43,686 nt of DNA. Origin: an uncultured Prevotellaceae bacterium. Lineage in GTDB: Bacteria > Bacteroidota > Bacteroidia > Bacteroidales > Muribaculaceae. This document shows positions 1 through 8,630 of this stretch, piece after piece; positions within the stretch are counted from its first letter, which is position 1, and each line of letters starts with the position of its first letter. The notes beneath the pieces are model-generated. The model was given only the letters and a program-made list of their open reading frames with translations, was not told where the DNA came from and did no database searches. The position numbers and the translations under genes are program-made. The DNA is taken from assembly GCA_900318205.1 (NCBI GenBank), contig ONJS01000035.1, positions 1 through 43,686 on the forward strand. The letters run 5' to 3'.

Positions 1-1
1 G

Positions 2-139
2 ATGATGAACGGCAAGACCGTTGCTGGCGTACGCTACTTCAACCTGGCTGGCCAGGAGGTAACCGAGGCTAACGGCCTGACCATCGTTGTTACCACCTAC
101 ACCGACGGTACCACCAGCGCTGTTAAGGTGATGAAGTAA
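2..139 (+). CDS. C-terminal end of a secreted protein with a type IX-like sorting tail (partial)
   Basis: Only the last 45 codons are inside the window; the gene begins upstream. The visible peptide has the pattern GVRYFNLAGQEV, then a hydrophobic strand (TIVVTTYTDGT), then a basic end (AVKVMK). This resembles Bacteroidetes type IX secretion C-terminal sorting domains, which direct export across the outer membrane and surface attachment. It is almost the same as the last 45 residues of the 894-residue protein ending at 6247, so the two are paralogues at least at this end. A strong hairpin terminator follows at 187-216. What the missing part does cannot be told. Confidence 0.75.
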   Translation: MMNGKTVAGVRYFNLAGQEVTEANGLTIVVTTYTDGTTSAVKVMK

Positions 140-186
140 GCCGTTAGGCTTTAGCTATTAGCCTTTAGCTGATAGCAAACAAACAG

Positions 187-221
187 AGTGGAGACGCAAA
201 ATTTTGCGTCTCCACTTTTTT
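187..221 (+). terminator. Rho-independent terminator after the partial secreted-protein gene
   Basis: A perfect inverted repeat (arms 187-201 and 202-216, core GAGACGCAAA) is followed by a run of T. The same core occurs in the terminator at 6272-6306 behind the paralogous gene. Confidence 0.85.
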
Positions 222-283
222 ACATTACAGGCTAAGCCTTGTGGATCACCTTTTTGCCACATGGCACAATGAACGTGCCTCAT

Positions 284-323
284 TCAAAAAATACAGGCGG
301 CCTCGCAATGAGGTCGCCTGTAT
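284..323 (-). terminator. Terminator of the korAB operon
   Basis: Arms 291-304 and 310-323 (ATACAGGCGGCCTC pairing with GAGGTCGCCTGTAT, one G-U/A-C position) with a run of A at 286-290, which is a T run on the minus strand, 24 bp downstream of the korB stop. Confidence 0.85.
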
Positions 324-346
324 CATATACAGTTGATTAAGTTATC

Positions 347-1378
347 TTAATCCACTTGCCAAGTGTCGCCAGCCATGATAACATCCTCGAGACAGGTAAA
401 GCCATGCTTTGCCTTGGCCTCCTCGACCTGCTCGGCTACCGCAGTCTCATAGGTGGGAGCCTCAACAGCACGGATGACACCGAGTGCCACGGGCAGATCA
501 GTACCGTCCATCATTGCCAGCATCTGATGCAGGAAGAAACTCTCACAGTGGGCATCGTGCACCAGAATGTCGTCAATCGTATAGCCATCCTCGCCGATGG
601 TCACGGCCTTAAGGCCAAAACCATCCTGCACGAGGCCACGGTTATTGTCCTTGCCGAAGATCATCTTCTCGCCATGAACGAGGTGGATGGTACGGTCAGG
701 ACGATTCTCGCGGTCGGTAATGTAGTTGTGGATACCGTTGTTGAAAATCATGCAGTTCTGCAAAATCTCAACAACTGAGCAACCCTTGTGCTGGGCAGCA
801 GCCATCATCACTTCCTGGCTAATGTCTAATGCCACGTCAAGGCTGCGGGCAAAGAAGGTGCCACGGGCACCGAAGGTCAACTCAGCAGGAATGAATGGAT
901 CCTCAACGGTGCCATAGGGCGAAGACTTGGACTTGAAGCCACGGGCACTTGTGGGCGAGAACTGACCCTTGGTCAAACCGTAGATGCGGTTGTTCAGCAA
1001 CAACAGGTTGAGGTCCACGTTGCGACGCACCTCATGGATAAAGTGGTTGCCACCGATGGCAAGACAGTCACCATCGCCCGACACCTGCCAAACGGTCATG
1101 TCGGGGTTAGCGGTCTTGAAACCAGTTGCCACAGCACCGCCACGGCCATGAATGGTGTGGAAGGCGTAAGTGCGGGTGTAATAAGGCAGACGCGAACTGC
1201 AACCGATACCCGAAATCACAGCGGTCTTCTCGGGAGGGATATTCAGTTGTGCCATGGCCTTGAGCAGGACATTGAGCACAGCATGGTCACCGCAACCGGG
1301 ACACCAGCGCACGGGCTGATTATTCTTGAAATCGAGAGGCTTGTGAGCCATTGGCTGATTGTTATTGTTCTGTTCCAT
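347..1378 (-). CDS. korB: 2-oxoacid:ferredoxin oxidoreductase, beta subunit
   Basis: Thiamine-diphosphate-binding subunit of a 2-oxoacid (probably 2-oxoglutarate) ferredoxin oxidoreductase, a cytoplasmic enzyme that forms or splits acyl-CoA using ferredoxin. The 343-residue length is normal for the family. CPGCG at residues 26-30 supplies iron-sulphur cysteines. The TPP/Mg motif runs from GDGD at 101-104 to NN at 129-130, followed by IYGLTKGQFSPTS. The start codon shares one base with the stop of korA (TAATG), so the pair is translationally coupled and forms one operon with a terminator right after korB. The exact 2-oxoacid (2-oxoglutarate, branched-chain or other) cannot be settled by eye; 2-oxoglutarate is the usual annotation for this arrangement in Bacteroidales. 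Confidence 0.93.
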   Translation of the reverse strand: MEQNNNNQPMAHKPLDFKNNQPVRWCPGCGDHAVLNVLLKAMAQLNIPPEKTAVISGIGCSSRLPYYTRTYAFHTIHGRGGAVATGFKTANPDMTVWQVSGDGDCLAIGGNHFIHEVRRNVDLNLLLLNNRIYGLTKGQFSPTSARGFKSKSSPYGTVEDPFIPAELTFGARGTFFARSLDVALDISQEVMMAAAQHKGCSVVEILQNCMIFNNGIHNYITDRENRPDRTIHLVHGEKMIFGKDNNRGLVQDGFGLKAVTIGEDGYTIDDILVHDAHCESFFLHQMLAMMDGTDLPVALGVIRAVEAPTYETAVAEQVEEAKAKHGFTCLEDVIMAGDTWQVD

Positions 1379-3228
1379 TAGATTTCCTCCTCCATCATGA
1401 TGTTTTTAACTCCGTCAACAATCTCCTGAACCAGGAACGGTTGTCCCTGCACCTTATTGATGTGGCAGATGTTCAGGTTAGGAATCTTACTCTGCAGGTA
1501 ACTTGCCAGTTGACCAGTGTTCAACTCGGCGACAATCACCGTCTTGAAGCGGCTCAGCAACTCGGCCGTGTTCTTGGGCAGCGGGTTGATGTAGCGGATG
1601 TGGGTCATCGCGATTCTGATGCCCTCATTATTCAGGCGGTTAACGGCATCCAGGATGTGACCGTAAGTACTACCCCAACCCAGGATGATGGTGTCGGCAC
1701 CAGTGTCACCCTTGAGTTTGAGTTCGGGAATATCGTTGACCACATTGGCAATCTTCATGCGACGGGTCTCAACCATGTGGGCATGGTTGATGGGGTCATT
1801 GCTGAGTACGCCCAAGTTGTAGTCCTTCTCCAGACCACCAATGACGTGCTCCAGTCCCTTGGTACCGGGGATAGCCCAATAGCGGATGCCCAGGGCATTG
1901 CGCATGAACGGTGTCCACGTCGGCTTCAAGGCCTCGGGGACGTAATTGGGCTTGATGACGGGATACTCACCCTCCTCGGGGATGCGCCATGCCGATGAAC
2001 CGTTGGCAATGAAGGCGTCGGTGAGCAGGATGACGGGAGTCATGTGCTCGATGGCAAGGCGGGCAGCCTGGAACGCCATCTTGAAGCAATCGGTGGGTGA
2101 AGCGGCAGCCAATACGACGAGGGGACTCTCACCACTGCGTCCGTAGAGAGCTTGCTGCAGGTCGGTCTGCTCGGTCTTAGTAGGCAGACCCGTAGAGGGA
2201 CCACCACGCTGCACGTCAACCAGCACGAGGGGCAACTCGGCCATGACAGCAAGACCCAGCGCCTCGCTCTTGAGAGCCAAGCCAGGACCGGAAGTCGTCG
2301 TTACAGCCAGATGTCCGGCAAATGCGGCACCAATGGCAGAACAGATACCACCAATCTCATCTTCCATCTGGATGGCCTTCACGCCCAAGTCACGGCGCTT
2401 GGCCAACTCATGCAGGATATCAGTTGCAGGGGTGATGGGATATGAACCCAGGAACAAGGGGCGACCACTCATCTCTGAAGCCTTGATCAGACCCCATGCC
2501 GTAGCCTTATTACCGCTAACGTCGGTATAAGTGCCAGGGCGCACATCATCACTCTGGATACGATAGGTCGATACTGTGGCATGGATATTGTGGCCATAGT
2601 TGTAACCGCCCTTGATGACAAGTTCGTTGGCGGCATATACATCGGGTTTTTCGGCAAACTTCGCCTTGAGGAACTTCAACGGCGCCTCCATGGGGCGGTT
2701 GAAGAGCCAGCAGACGAGACCCAGGGCAAACATGTTGCGGCACTTGAGCTGGGCTTTCAAGTCCATGCCGGTGTCCTTCAGGGCTTCCTTGACCATGGTG
2801 GTGATGGGAGCTTCAATGACTTGAGCCTTGAGGTTCAACTCCTCGTAGGGGTCATCGGTTGTGTACAGGGCTTTGTCCAAGCCTGCCTGAGTGAAGGTGT
2901 CGATGTCGACGATTGCGGCACCACCCTTGCGCAGGAACTGTGCGTTCTGCTTGAGGGCTGCGGGATTCATCGCAACCAACACGTCACACTCGTCACCCGG
3001 GGTGTGCACACCGTGACCGATGTGAACCTGGAAACCCGAGACACCACCCAGAGATCCCTGCGGTGCACGCACCTCGGCAGGGTAATCAGGGAATGTTGAA
3101 ATGCGGTCACCGAGGCCCGCACTCACGTTAGAGAAAATGTTGCCAGCCAACTGCATACCATCGCCGCTGTCACCTGAGAAGCGCACGACGATGCTCTGAC
3201 GGAACTGGACTTTTGCTTTTTCTGCCAT
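1378..3228 (-). CDS. korA: 2-oxoacid:ferredoxin oxidoreductase, fused gamma-alpha subunit
   Basis: Partner of KorB. The 616-residue protein is a fusion. The N-terminal ~190 residues are the gamma domain (GDSGDGMQLAG at about 19-29), and the rest is the alpha (pyrimidine-binding) part, with GSYPITPATDILHELA, QMEDEIGGICSAIGAAFAG and TTTSGPGLALKSEALG typical of the family, ending in the transketolase C-terminal-like domain. This gamma-alpha fusion is the standard Bacteroidetes form. First gene of a two-gene operon: a TAnnTTTG box on the minus strand at 3282-3289 gives a leader of about 50 nt, and the stop codon overlaps the korB start. The substrate is probably 2-oxoglutarate by analogy. Confidence 0.93.
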   Translation of the reverse strand: MAEKAKVQFRQSIVVRFSGDSGDGMQLAGNIFSNVSAGLGDRISTFPDYPAEVRAPQGSLGGVSGFQVHIGHGVHTPGDECDVLVAMNPAALKQNAQFLRKGGAAIVDIDTFTQAGLDKALYTTDDPYEELNLKAQVIEAPITTMVKEALKDTGMDLKAQLKCRNMFALGLVCWLFNRPMEAPLKFLKAKFAEKPDVYAANELVIKGGYNYGHNIHATVSTYRIQSDDVRPGTYTDVSGNKATAWGLIKASEMSGRPLFLGSYPITPATDILHELAKRRDLGVKAIQMEDEIGGICSAIGAAFAGHLAVTTTSGPGLALKSEALGLAVMAELPLVLVDVQRGGPSTGLPTKTEQTDLQQALYGRSGESPLVVLAAASPTDCFKMAFQAARLAIEHMTPVILLTDAFIANGSSAWRIPEEGEYPVIKPNYVPEALKPTWTPFMRNALGIRYWAIPGTKGLEHVIGGLEKDYNLGVLSNDPINHAHMVETRRMKIANVVNDIPELKLKGDTGADTIILGWGSTYGHILDAVNRLNNEGIRIAMTHIRYINPLPKNTAELLSRFKTVIVAELNTGQLASYLQSKIPNLNICHINKVQGQPFLVQEIVDGVKNIMMEEEI

Positions 3229-3281
3229 TTTTACAATGATAATGAAACAGTTCTATTTTAATAAGCTCTTAAAAAACGCCG

Positions 3282-3289
3282 CAAAATTA
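3282..3289 (-). promoter_or_regulatory. Predicted promoter (-7 box) of korAB
   Basis: TAATTTTG on the minus strand, matching the Bacteroidales consensus TAnnTTTG, about 54 bp before the korA start. No good TTTG was seen at -33. Confidence 0.6.
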
Positions 3290-3430
3290 CAACTTATTTC
3301 CCGACTATAAGGCATTTATGCGAATATTTTTACCAATAACCTTGAGGTCGCTGATTATTCTCAGTGAAATGATCTTTTTTCCGTTGCTTTTTACCGAATA
3401 AGGTGATTTTTTTACCTTCTTTTTCTATTC

Positions 3431-3456
3431 TAAAAAGAATTTTCTTTTTAACTTTG
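3431..3456 (+). promoter_or_regulatory. Promoter of the 894-residue secreted protein with an overlapping inverted repeat
   Basis: TAACTTTG at 3449-3456 is a consensus -7 box, giving a leader of about 100 nt. An inverted repeat, TAAAAAGAA / TTCTTTTTA with a 2-nt centre, lies at 3431-3450 and shares its last two bases with the box. It may be an operator or just AT-rich promoter DNA. Confidence 0.6.
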
Positions 3457-3562
3457 CAGGTTGAATATAGTGTGTCGTTATCCTTACTGATAATCATGCA
3501 CGATAGTGAATAGATAGCGAGTTTTTATAACCATATTAATTAATTTTAAAACGTTTAAGTCT

Positions 3563-6247
3563 ATGAAGAAAGTTTTTACTTTACTGACGATGATGGTAGC
3601 GTTTGCCTTTACATCACAGGCAGCCTATTATCTGGTAGGTAATGCTCCCTTCGGCAACGGATGGGATCCGTCCAACGGAGTGGAGATGACCCAGAACGCT
3701 GATGGTACCTACAGTTTCACTGGTACTATCAACGGTTCTATCTGGTTCGTGTTTGCCGACGCTCTCGCTGAGTCGAGCAGCGACTGGGCAACGTTCAACA
3801 GCACGATGCGTATTGGCCCGACCGGTGGCGACGAGGAGATCACTGCTGGTGCATGGGTTTCCTTCCAGAAAGCTGGAGGTGACAATGGTGCTTACAAGTT
3901 TACCGGTAGCGGTAGCGAGTACACTGTCACGCTGAACCCCTTCAGCAACAAGTTCAAAATTGACGGCTATGTAGAGCCCATCGTGATCGACACCTATACT
4001 GTTGCAGGTACCCCCGTTTCAGTATTTGGCACCGAGTGGGATGCTACTAACACCGACAATGACATGATCAAGCTGGACAACGGTATGTACCAGCTCGACA
4101 AGCTGGGTTGCGAACTGGGCGCTGGCTCTGAGCTGCAGTTCAAGGTTGTGGGCAACCACGACTGGGGCAATGCTTGGCCCGCTGAGAACCGCACTCTGAC
4201 CCTCGACCAGAGCGGTATCTACAACCTGCGTTTCACCTTCGATCCCACCACCACCTTCTGCGGTGTTCAGGCTTCGCTCGTTGGCGATCTCGACACCCGC
4301 ACTGGTGACCTGTTCATCCTGGGTGAGGTTAACGACAACCACTGGGCAGCCAATGTTGGTCTCCAGATGGATACCGAGGATGAGAACATCTTCACTGCCA
4401 CCTTTACCACCAAGGGTGAAACCATCGACGAGACCGACGGTATCGGCTACAGCTACTTCTCATTTACCACCTTGCTCGCTGAGGATGAGGACTGGAGCAC
4501 CATTCAGGCCTATCGCCTGGGTGCCTCTGAGGAGAACTTCCTGCTGAGCGACGACATGATGGGCGTTGAGCTGCCTCTGGGTGCCAACACCAACAGCTAC
4601 AAGATTCCCGCTGGTGAGTATGAGGCAACCGTTAACCTGGATGCCATGACCGTGGTTATCACCAAGGTCGTTAAAGAGACCACCGCTACTCCCGTGATCA
4701 CCTACGAGGTAACCGACGACAATGTTATCATCACCGTTACCGGTGAGGGTGAGGTTCACGTTTACGTTGACGGCGTTGAGGTTGAGAATCCCTACATCAT
4801 CCCGCGTGGTGAAGAGGACGTAACCGTTGTTGTTACCGCTACCGCTCAGGAGGATGGCAAGGAGATCAGCGAGACCGCTACTGCCGAGGTTGTTGTTCCA
4901 GCCAAGGTTATGGAAGTAACCGCTACCCCCGTTATCGCTTATCAGGTAACTGAGGACGAGGTTATCATCACCGTTACCGGTGACGGCGAGATTCACGTTT
5001 ATGTTGATGGCGTTGAGGTTGAGAACCCCTACACCATCGCTCGTGGCACTGAGGATGTAACCGTTGTTGTTACCGCTACCGCTCAGGAGGAAGGCAAGCT
5101 CATCAGTGAGACTGCTACCGCCGAGGTTGTTGTTCCCGCCAAGGCTGGTGAGGAGCCCGGTGACGGCTACAAGATTGAGCCCGTTTGGGTTATCGACGAC
5201 CTGTCATTCCTGCCCACCGCTGACGTACGTCAGGGCTTCGGTATGGACGGCATGTTCTACATCAACAACAAGGCTGACCAGAAGGTTATCGTCGTTGACG
5301 AGAACGGTCTTGCCAACATTGAGTATCCTGGCGGTGCCAACTGCGGTATCACCCGTGACGAGGCCGGCAACATCGTTGTCAGCAACGCTGCCTTCCCCAA
5401 TCCCTGGGCCGAGGCTACCATTAAGGTGATCAACCCCGAGACCAATGAGGTTAAGGAATACACCGTACCTGAGGAGTGTGGTCTGATGGGCCGCTGCGAC
5501 TTCCTGGGCTTTGCCAAGGGCAACCTCATGGAGGATGGTGTTCTCTACCTGACCGGTGGCACCGTGAATGCTAATCCCGAAACCAGCCCCTTCAACACTG
5601 GCGTTGTAATCCTGACCATCAGTGGTGGTGAGGTGAACGTCGATGAGTGCTACGAGGCCACTTGCGACGGTCTCTCTTCAACCACTTCGACTGTAATCAA
5701 CTACTACGTTGACCTCGCTGGCGAGGAGTCTCTGCTTTATGTAACCCGCAACGCTGCTCTCCAGAAGCTCGCTGCCGATGGTGACAACTTCGTTGCCGAG
5801 GCCACGGCTCTGCCTGGCAAGGGTGCTTGCAACGGTACCTTCGCATTTGTTTGGGACAACAAGGAGTTCTTTGTATATCCCACTCTGCCCAACTACCTGA
5901 ATGGCTTTGCTGTTGCTGAGGCTGGTGCCGAGGCTCCCATCGTGGAAGTTCCCGCTACCGCTGCTGCCAACGCCAATACATACCAGGCTGACTGGCTGAA
6001 TGCTGAGGTTATCAGCGAGACCGAGGTGCTCATCTATCAATACTATCCCGGTGGCAACATCGCCGTTTACCGCCTGACCAAGGTCGGTGGTGGTATTGAG
6101 GAGCTCATCAACGACAACAACAAGGTTGTCGCTGGCGTACGCTACTACAACATCATGGGTCAGGAGATGACCGAGGCCAACGGTCTCACCATCATCGTGA
6201 CCACCTACACCGATGGCACCAGCAGTGCTGTTAAGGTGATGAAGTAA
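3563..6247 (+). CDS. Large secreted multi-module protein with two 79-residue repeats and a type IX-like C-terminal tail
   Basis: An 894-residue protein with a signal peptide (residues 1-20, ending SQA). Three beta-rich modules follow (about 21-135, 143-237 and 247-371), each with aromatic-rich patterns such as YLVGNAPFGNGWDP and LFILGEVNDNHWAAN. They recall the SusE/SusF-type carbohydrate-binding modules of Bacteroidetes surface proteins, but this is inference. Residues 374-531 are two tandem 79-residue repeats, each beginning TATPVI and remotely like chitobiase C-terminal Ig-like domains. Residues ~538-820 look like a propeller or NHL-type domain (WVIDDLSFLP, GMDGMFYINN). The last ~45 residues (GVRYYNIMGQEM to AVKVMK) resemble a type IX sorting domain. 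It has its own promoter and terminator, so it is monocistronic. Function unknown; probably a surface glycan-interacting or structural protein. Confidence 0.8.
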   Translation: MKKVFTLLTMMVAFAFTSQAAYYLVGNAPFGNGWDPSNGVEMTQNADGTYSFTGTINGSIWFVFADALAESSSDWATFNSTMRIGPTGGDEEITAGAWVSFQKAGGDNGAYKFTGSGSEYTVTLNPFSNKFKIDGYVEPIVIDTYTVAGTPVSVFGTEWDATNTDNDMIKLDNGMYQLDKLGCELGAGSELQFKVVGNHDWGNAWPAENRTLTLDQSGIYNLRFTFDPTTTFCGVQASLVGDLDTRTGDLFILGEVNDNHWAANVGLQMDTEDENIFTATFTTKGETIDETDGIGYSYFSFTTLLAEDEDWSTIQAYRLGASEENFLLSDDMMGVELPLGANTNSYKIPAGEYEATVNLDAMTVVITKVVKETTATPVITYEVTDDNVIITVTGEGEVHVYVDGVEVENPYIIPRGEEDVTVVVTATAQEDGKEISETATAEVVVPAKVMEVTATPVIAYQVTEDEVIITVTGDGEIHVYVDGVEVENPYTIARGTEDVTVVVTATAQEEGKLISETATAEVVVPAKAGEEPGDGYKIEPVWVIDDLSFLPTADVRQGFGMDGMFYINNKADQKVIVVDENGLANIEYPGGANCGITRDEAGNIVVSNAAFPNPWAEATIKVINPETNEVKEYTVPEECGLMGRCDFLGFAKGNLMEDGVLYLTGGTVNANPETSPFNTGVVILTISGGEVNVDECYEATCDGLSSTTSTVINYYVDLAGEESLLYVTRNAALQKLAADGDNFVAEATALPGKGACNGTFAFVWDNKEFFVYPTLPNYLNGFAVAEAGAEAPIVEVPATAAANANTYQADWLNAEVISETEVLIYQYYPGGNIAVYRLTKVGGGIEELINDNNKVVAGVRYYNIMGQEMTEANGLTIIVTTYTDGTSSAVKVMK
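4682..5155 (+). repeat. Two tandem 237-bp in-frame repeats
   Basis: Units 4682-4918 and 4919-5155 encode residues 374-452 and 453-531 of the secreted protein. The protein copies differ at about 11 of the first 75 positions and the DNA is very similar, which points to a fairly recent internal duplication and a site where copy number could change by recombination. Confidence 0.85.
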
Positions 6248-6271
6248 GCAATTAGCTTACCACAAACAAAA

Positions 6272-6306
6272 AATAGAGACGCAAATTCATGCGTCTCTAT
6301 TTTTTT
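6272..6306 (+). terminator. Terminator of the 894-residue protein gene
   Basis: AATAGAGACGCA (6272-6283) pairs with TGCGTCTCTATT (6290-6301), followed by T residues. The core GAGACGCAAA matches the terminator at 187-221. Confidence 0.85.
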
Positions 6307-6382
6307 GCTTTAGCTTGTCCGGTAAAGATTTTCAACATCTGCATAATTCACTATATATGAGATGAAATAACATTTCTGCTGT

Positions 6383-6694
6383 ATCATGGACTTAGCTTTT
6401 GCCTCGTAGAGGCAGGCCGAGTCGAAGACTCAACTTTTATGGAAAACACCTTGCAAGCTCATCGAAGATGAGCGCAGCTTGGTGGTAGCTATATCAAGTG
6501 GAAAGTGCGTCGTAGACGAACTTCTACATCCGTCAAATCACAAAGTTCCTCTTCGAGGCACTTGCAATGATCGGCTTATGGAGCAAGCTGCGAACCTCTT
6601 CGAGGTTCTTGCATGGTCTTTCTCATTGACATCGGTTCTTCGAACCGCTAACATCTTCGATGTTTCTCAGGACACTGATGCTTTTATGCATCAT
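6383..6694. repeat. Two inverted copies of a four-hairpin non-coding element
   Basis: This gene-free block holds eight short hairpins with three-base loops. The four on the left read C-GNA-G on the plus strand: 6400-6414 (TGCCTC/GAGGCA), 6419-6431 (GAGTC/GACTC), 6457-6473 (GCTCATC/GATGAGC) and 6508-6518 (CGTC/GACG). The four on the right read C-GAA-G on the minus strand: 6548-6558, 6592-6608 (GAACCTC/GAGGTTC), 6633-6647 (CGGTTC/GAACCG) and 6650-6664 (AACATC/GATGTT). Loop-to-loop spacings are 18, 40, 48, 40, 47, 40 and 17, a mirror pattern. The reverse complement of the right half aligns with the left half, sharing linkers (TGCAAG, CGCAGCTTG, AAGTG, AACTT) while the stem sequences differ but still pair. 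No family is recognised. The unit could act as RNA or as single-stranded DNA. Confidence 0.8.
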
Positions 6695-6719
6695 GTATTG
6701 GGGAAAAAACAGTGAAGGA

Positions 6720-8630
6720 TTACTTTACTGCCCGATAGGTATCATCATCAAGATGCTCGACAAAGCCCTCGTCAACAAGGAAAGAGAGCATCGATACGAT
6801 TTCATCCTTAGGGAATGACAAGGTGTTGAGAAACTCCTCAAGACGACGGGGACGCAAGCCTGCCATATAAAGAATGCCTTGCTGCACATCATCGGGAGTG
6901 TGATCGGCTCGCTTGCGGCGATCGATGCACAGGTCACAATGGCCACAATCATCCTCGGACTTCTCGCCAAAGTAGCCTAACAGCATACGTTCACGACAGC
7001 CAGTGTCGCTATAGGCATAGTTAATGGTCGCCTCAATGCGGTCGTTCATGCGCTGACGCAGGTCCTCATATATGACTTTGGGAATCAACACGTGCTGGGG
7101 CTCTTCACGGGATGTCGTATATATAATATAAGGTGTACGCTTGCGGGGCACATAGTGGAGAATGTGCATTCGGGTCAACTCAAGCAACGCGTTGTAGATC
7201 GTCTCCTGATTCAAGCCCGTGCGGAAAGCTATAACGTCTTCATTGATGAACACATAGTCGGCAAACAGGCCCGTATAAAGTCTGAGTATCGCTTGCAGCA
7301 CTTGATCGGCACCCGGGGTTTCCGTGTCAAGGTCATAAAGCTGTTCCTTGCGCGCCAGGATCATCACGCGAGACTGCGTCTCGATTTCCTCAACAAACTC
7401 GATATAACCTGACTGGGTGAGGATTTTCAAGGCATTATGTGTGGGAAGCACCGGCAGGTCAAACGTGCGGCAGAAGAGGTTGAAGTTGAAGTCGAACATC
7501 TGCTGGCAACCTTCCCCAATGCTCACACCCAAGAAGTTACCCACTCGTTCATAGACTTTGCGGATGAAATCCTTGTCGGGGAACGCTTCGGTGATATGAC
7601 GCCGCAACACACGTTGGTCGGTGTGCTTGACCAGCAGCACGGCATAGGACCGCTTGCCGTCGCGTCCTGCCCTACCCGCCTCTTGATAATACTCCTCCAG
7701 CGAATTGGGGACATCGACGTGGACGACGAGGCGCACATCGGGTTTGTCAATGCCCATGCCGAAGGCATTGGTCGCTACCATGACACGGCACTCGTCGGTA
7801 GTCCACTTGTTCTGCTTGTCTTCCTTATCCTCGACATAGAGACCCGCATGGTAGAAATCGGCATGGATGCCGGCACGGTTGAGCTCGTCGCTGATCTGCT
7901 TAGTGCGTTTACGTGACCTGACATAGACGATGGCAGTGCCTGGCACGGAGCGCAGGATATGGACGAGTTCAGCCATTTTCTCCTCGGTGGGACGCACGAC
8001 ATAGGACAAATTGCTACGGGCGAAACTCATCGAGAACACGTTGGGCGCCTTGAAATGAAGGCACCGCTGGATGTCCTCGACCACCACCGGAGTGGCTGTT
8101 GCGGTGAGCGCCAATACGGGAACGGCAGGAAAAAGCTTGCGAACGGCAACTATCTTCAGGAACGAGGGCCTGAAGTCGTAACCCCACTGTGAGATACAGT
8201 GCGCCTCGTCAACGACAATGAGCCTCACGGGCATCTGGCGCAAGCGTTCCAGGAAAGAATGAGACTGCAGGCGCTCGGGGGAGACATAAAGGAACTTGTA
8301 GTTGCCGTAAAGACATTTCTCATAGGTGCGGTTCACCTCGGCCCGTGTCAAGCCGGCATAGAGGTAAGTCGCCTTGATGTTGAGAGCACGCAGGCGATCC
8401 ACCTGATCCTTCATGAGGGAGATGATGGGCGTGATGACAAGGGCCATACCGTCGATGGCCATTGTAGGAACCTGAAATGTTATAGACTTGCCGCCACCTG
8501 TGGGCATCAGGCCCAAGGTGTCGCGGCCGTCAAGAACCGACTCGATAATGTCCTGCTGAAGCGGCCTGAAGGCATCATAGCCCCAGTATTTCTTGAGGAC
8601 TTCAAGAATCGGCTTGGATTGACTCGGCAT
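6720..8630 (-). CDS. recQ: ATP-dependent DNA helicase RecQ
   Basis: A 3'-5' superfamily 2 helicase used in recombinational repair and processing of stalled forks. Of 636 residues, motif I (TGGGKS) is at 44-49 and the DEAH box (DEAHCISQWGYDFR) begins at 141. Motif VI is seen in YYQEAGRAGRDG. The zinc-binding segment has CRERMLLGYFGE followed by CGHCDLC. The C-terminal end (LRPRRLEEFLNTLSFP) has a winged-helix character but no clear HRDC domain, as in many Bacteroidetes RecQ proteins. Its start lies inside the end of recJ (29-bp overlap), so the two are co-transcribed and probably translationally coupled. Working with RecJ is expected, because RecQ unwinds and RecJ digests the 5' strand. Confidence 0.95.
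   Translation of the reverse strand: MPSQSKPILEVLKKYWGYDAFRPLQQDIIESVLDGRDTLGLMPTGGGKSITFQVPTMAIDGMALVITPIISLMKDQVDRLRALNIKATYLYAGLTRAEVNRTYEKCLYGNYKFLYVSPERLQSHSFLERLRQMPVRLIVVDEAHCISQWGYDFRPSFLKIVAVRKLFPAVPVLALTATATPVVVEDIQRCLHFKAPNVFSMSFARSNLSYVVRPTEEKMAELVHILRSVPGTAIVYVRSRKRTKQISDELNRAGIHADFYHAGLYVEDKEDKQNKWTTDECRVMVATNAFGMGIDKPDVRLVVHVDVPNSLEEYYQEAGRAGRDGKRSYAVLLVKHTDQRVLRRHITEAFPDKDFIRKVYERVGNFLGVSIGEGCQQMFDFNFNLFCRTFDLPVLPTHNALKILTQSGYIEFVEEIETQSRVMILARKEQLYDLDTETPGADQVLQAILRLYTGLFADYVFINEDVIAFRTGLNQETIYNALLELTRMHILHYVPRKRTPYIIYTTSREEPQHVLIPKVIYEDLRQRMNDRIEATINYAYSDTGCRERMLLGYFGEKSEDDCGHCDLCIDRRKRADHTPDDVQQGILYMAGLRPRRLEEFLNTLSFPKDEIVSMLSFLVDEGFVEHLDDDTYRAVK

Noticed and set aside
6400-6664. 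CRISPR array
   Set aside because: The repeated items are short hairpins of differing sequence in two orientations, with no identical direct repeats or uniform spacers and no cas genes.
6479-6715. 78-residue plus-strand ORF in the gap after recQ
   Set aside because: It runs through the hairpin array, has no recognisable protein pattern and no promoter; the conserved structure explains the sequence better.
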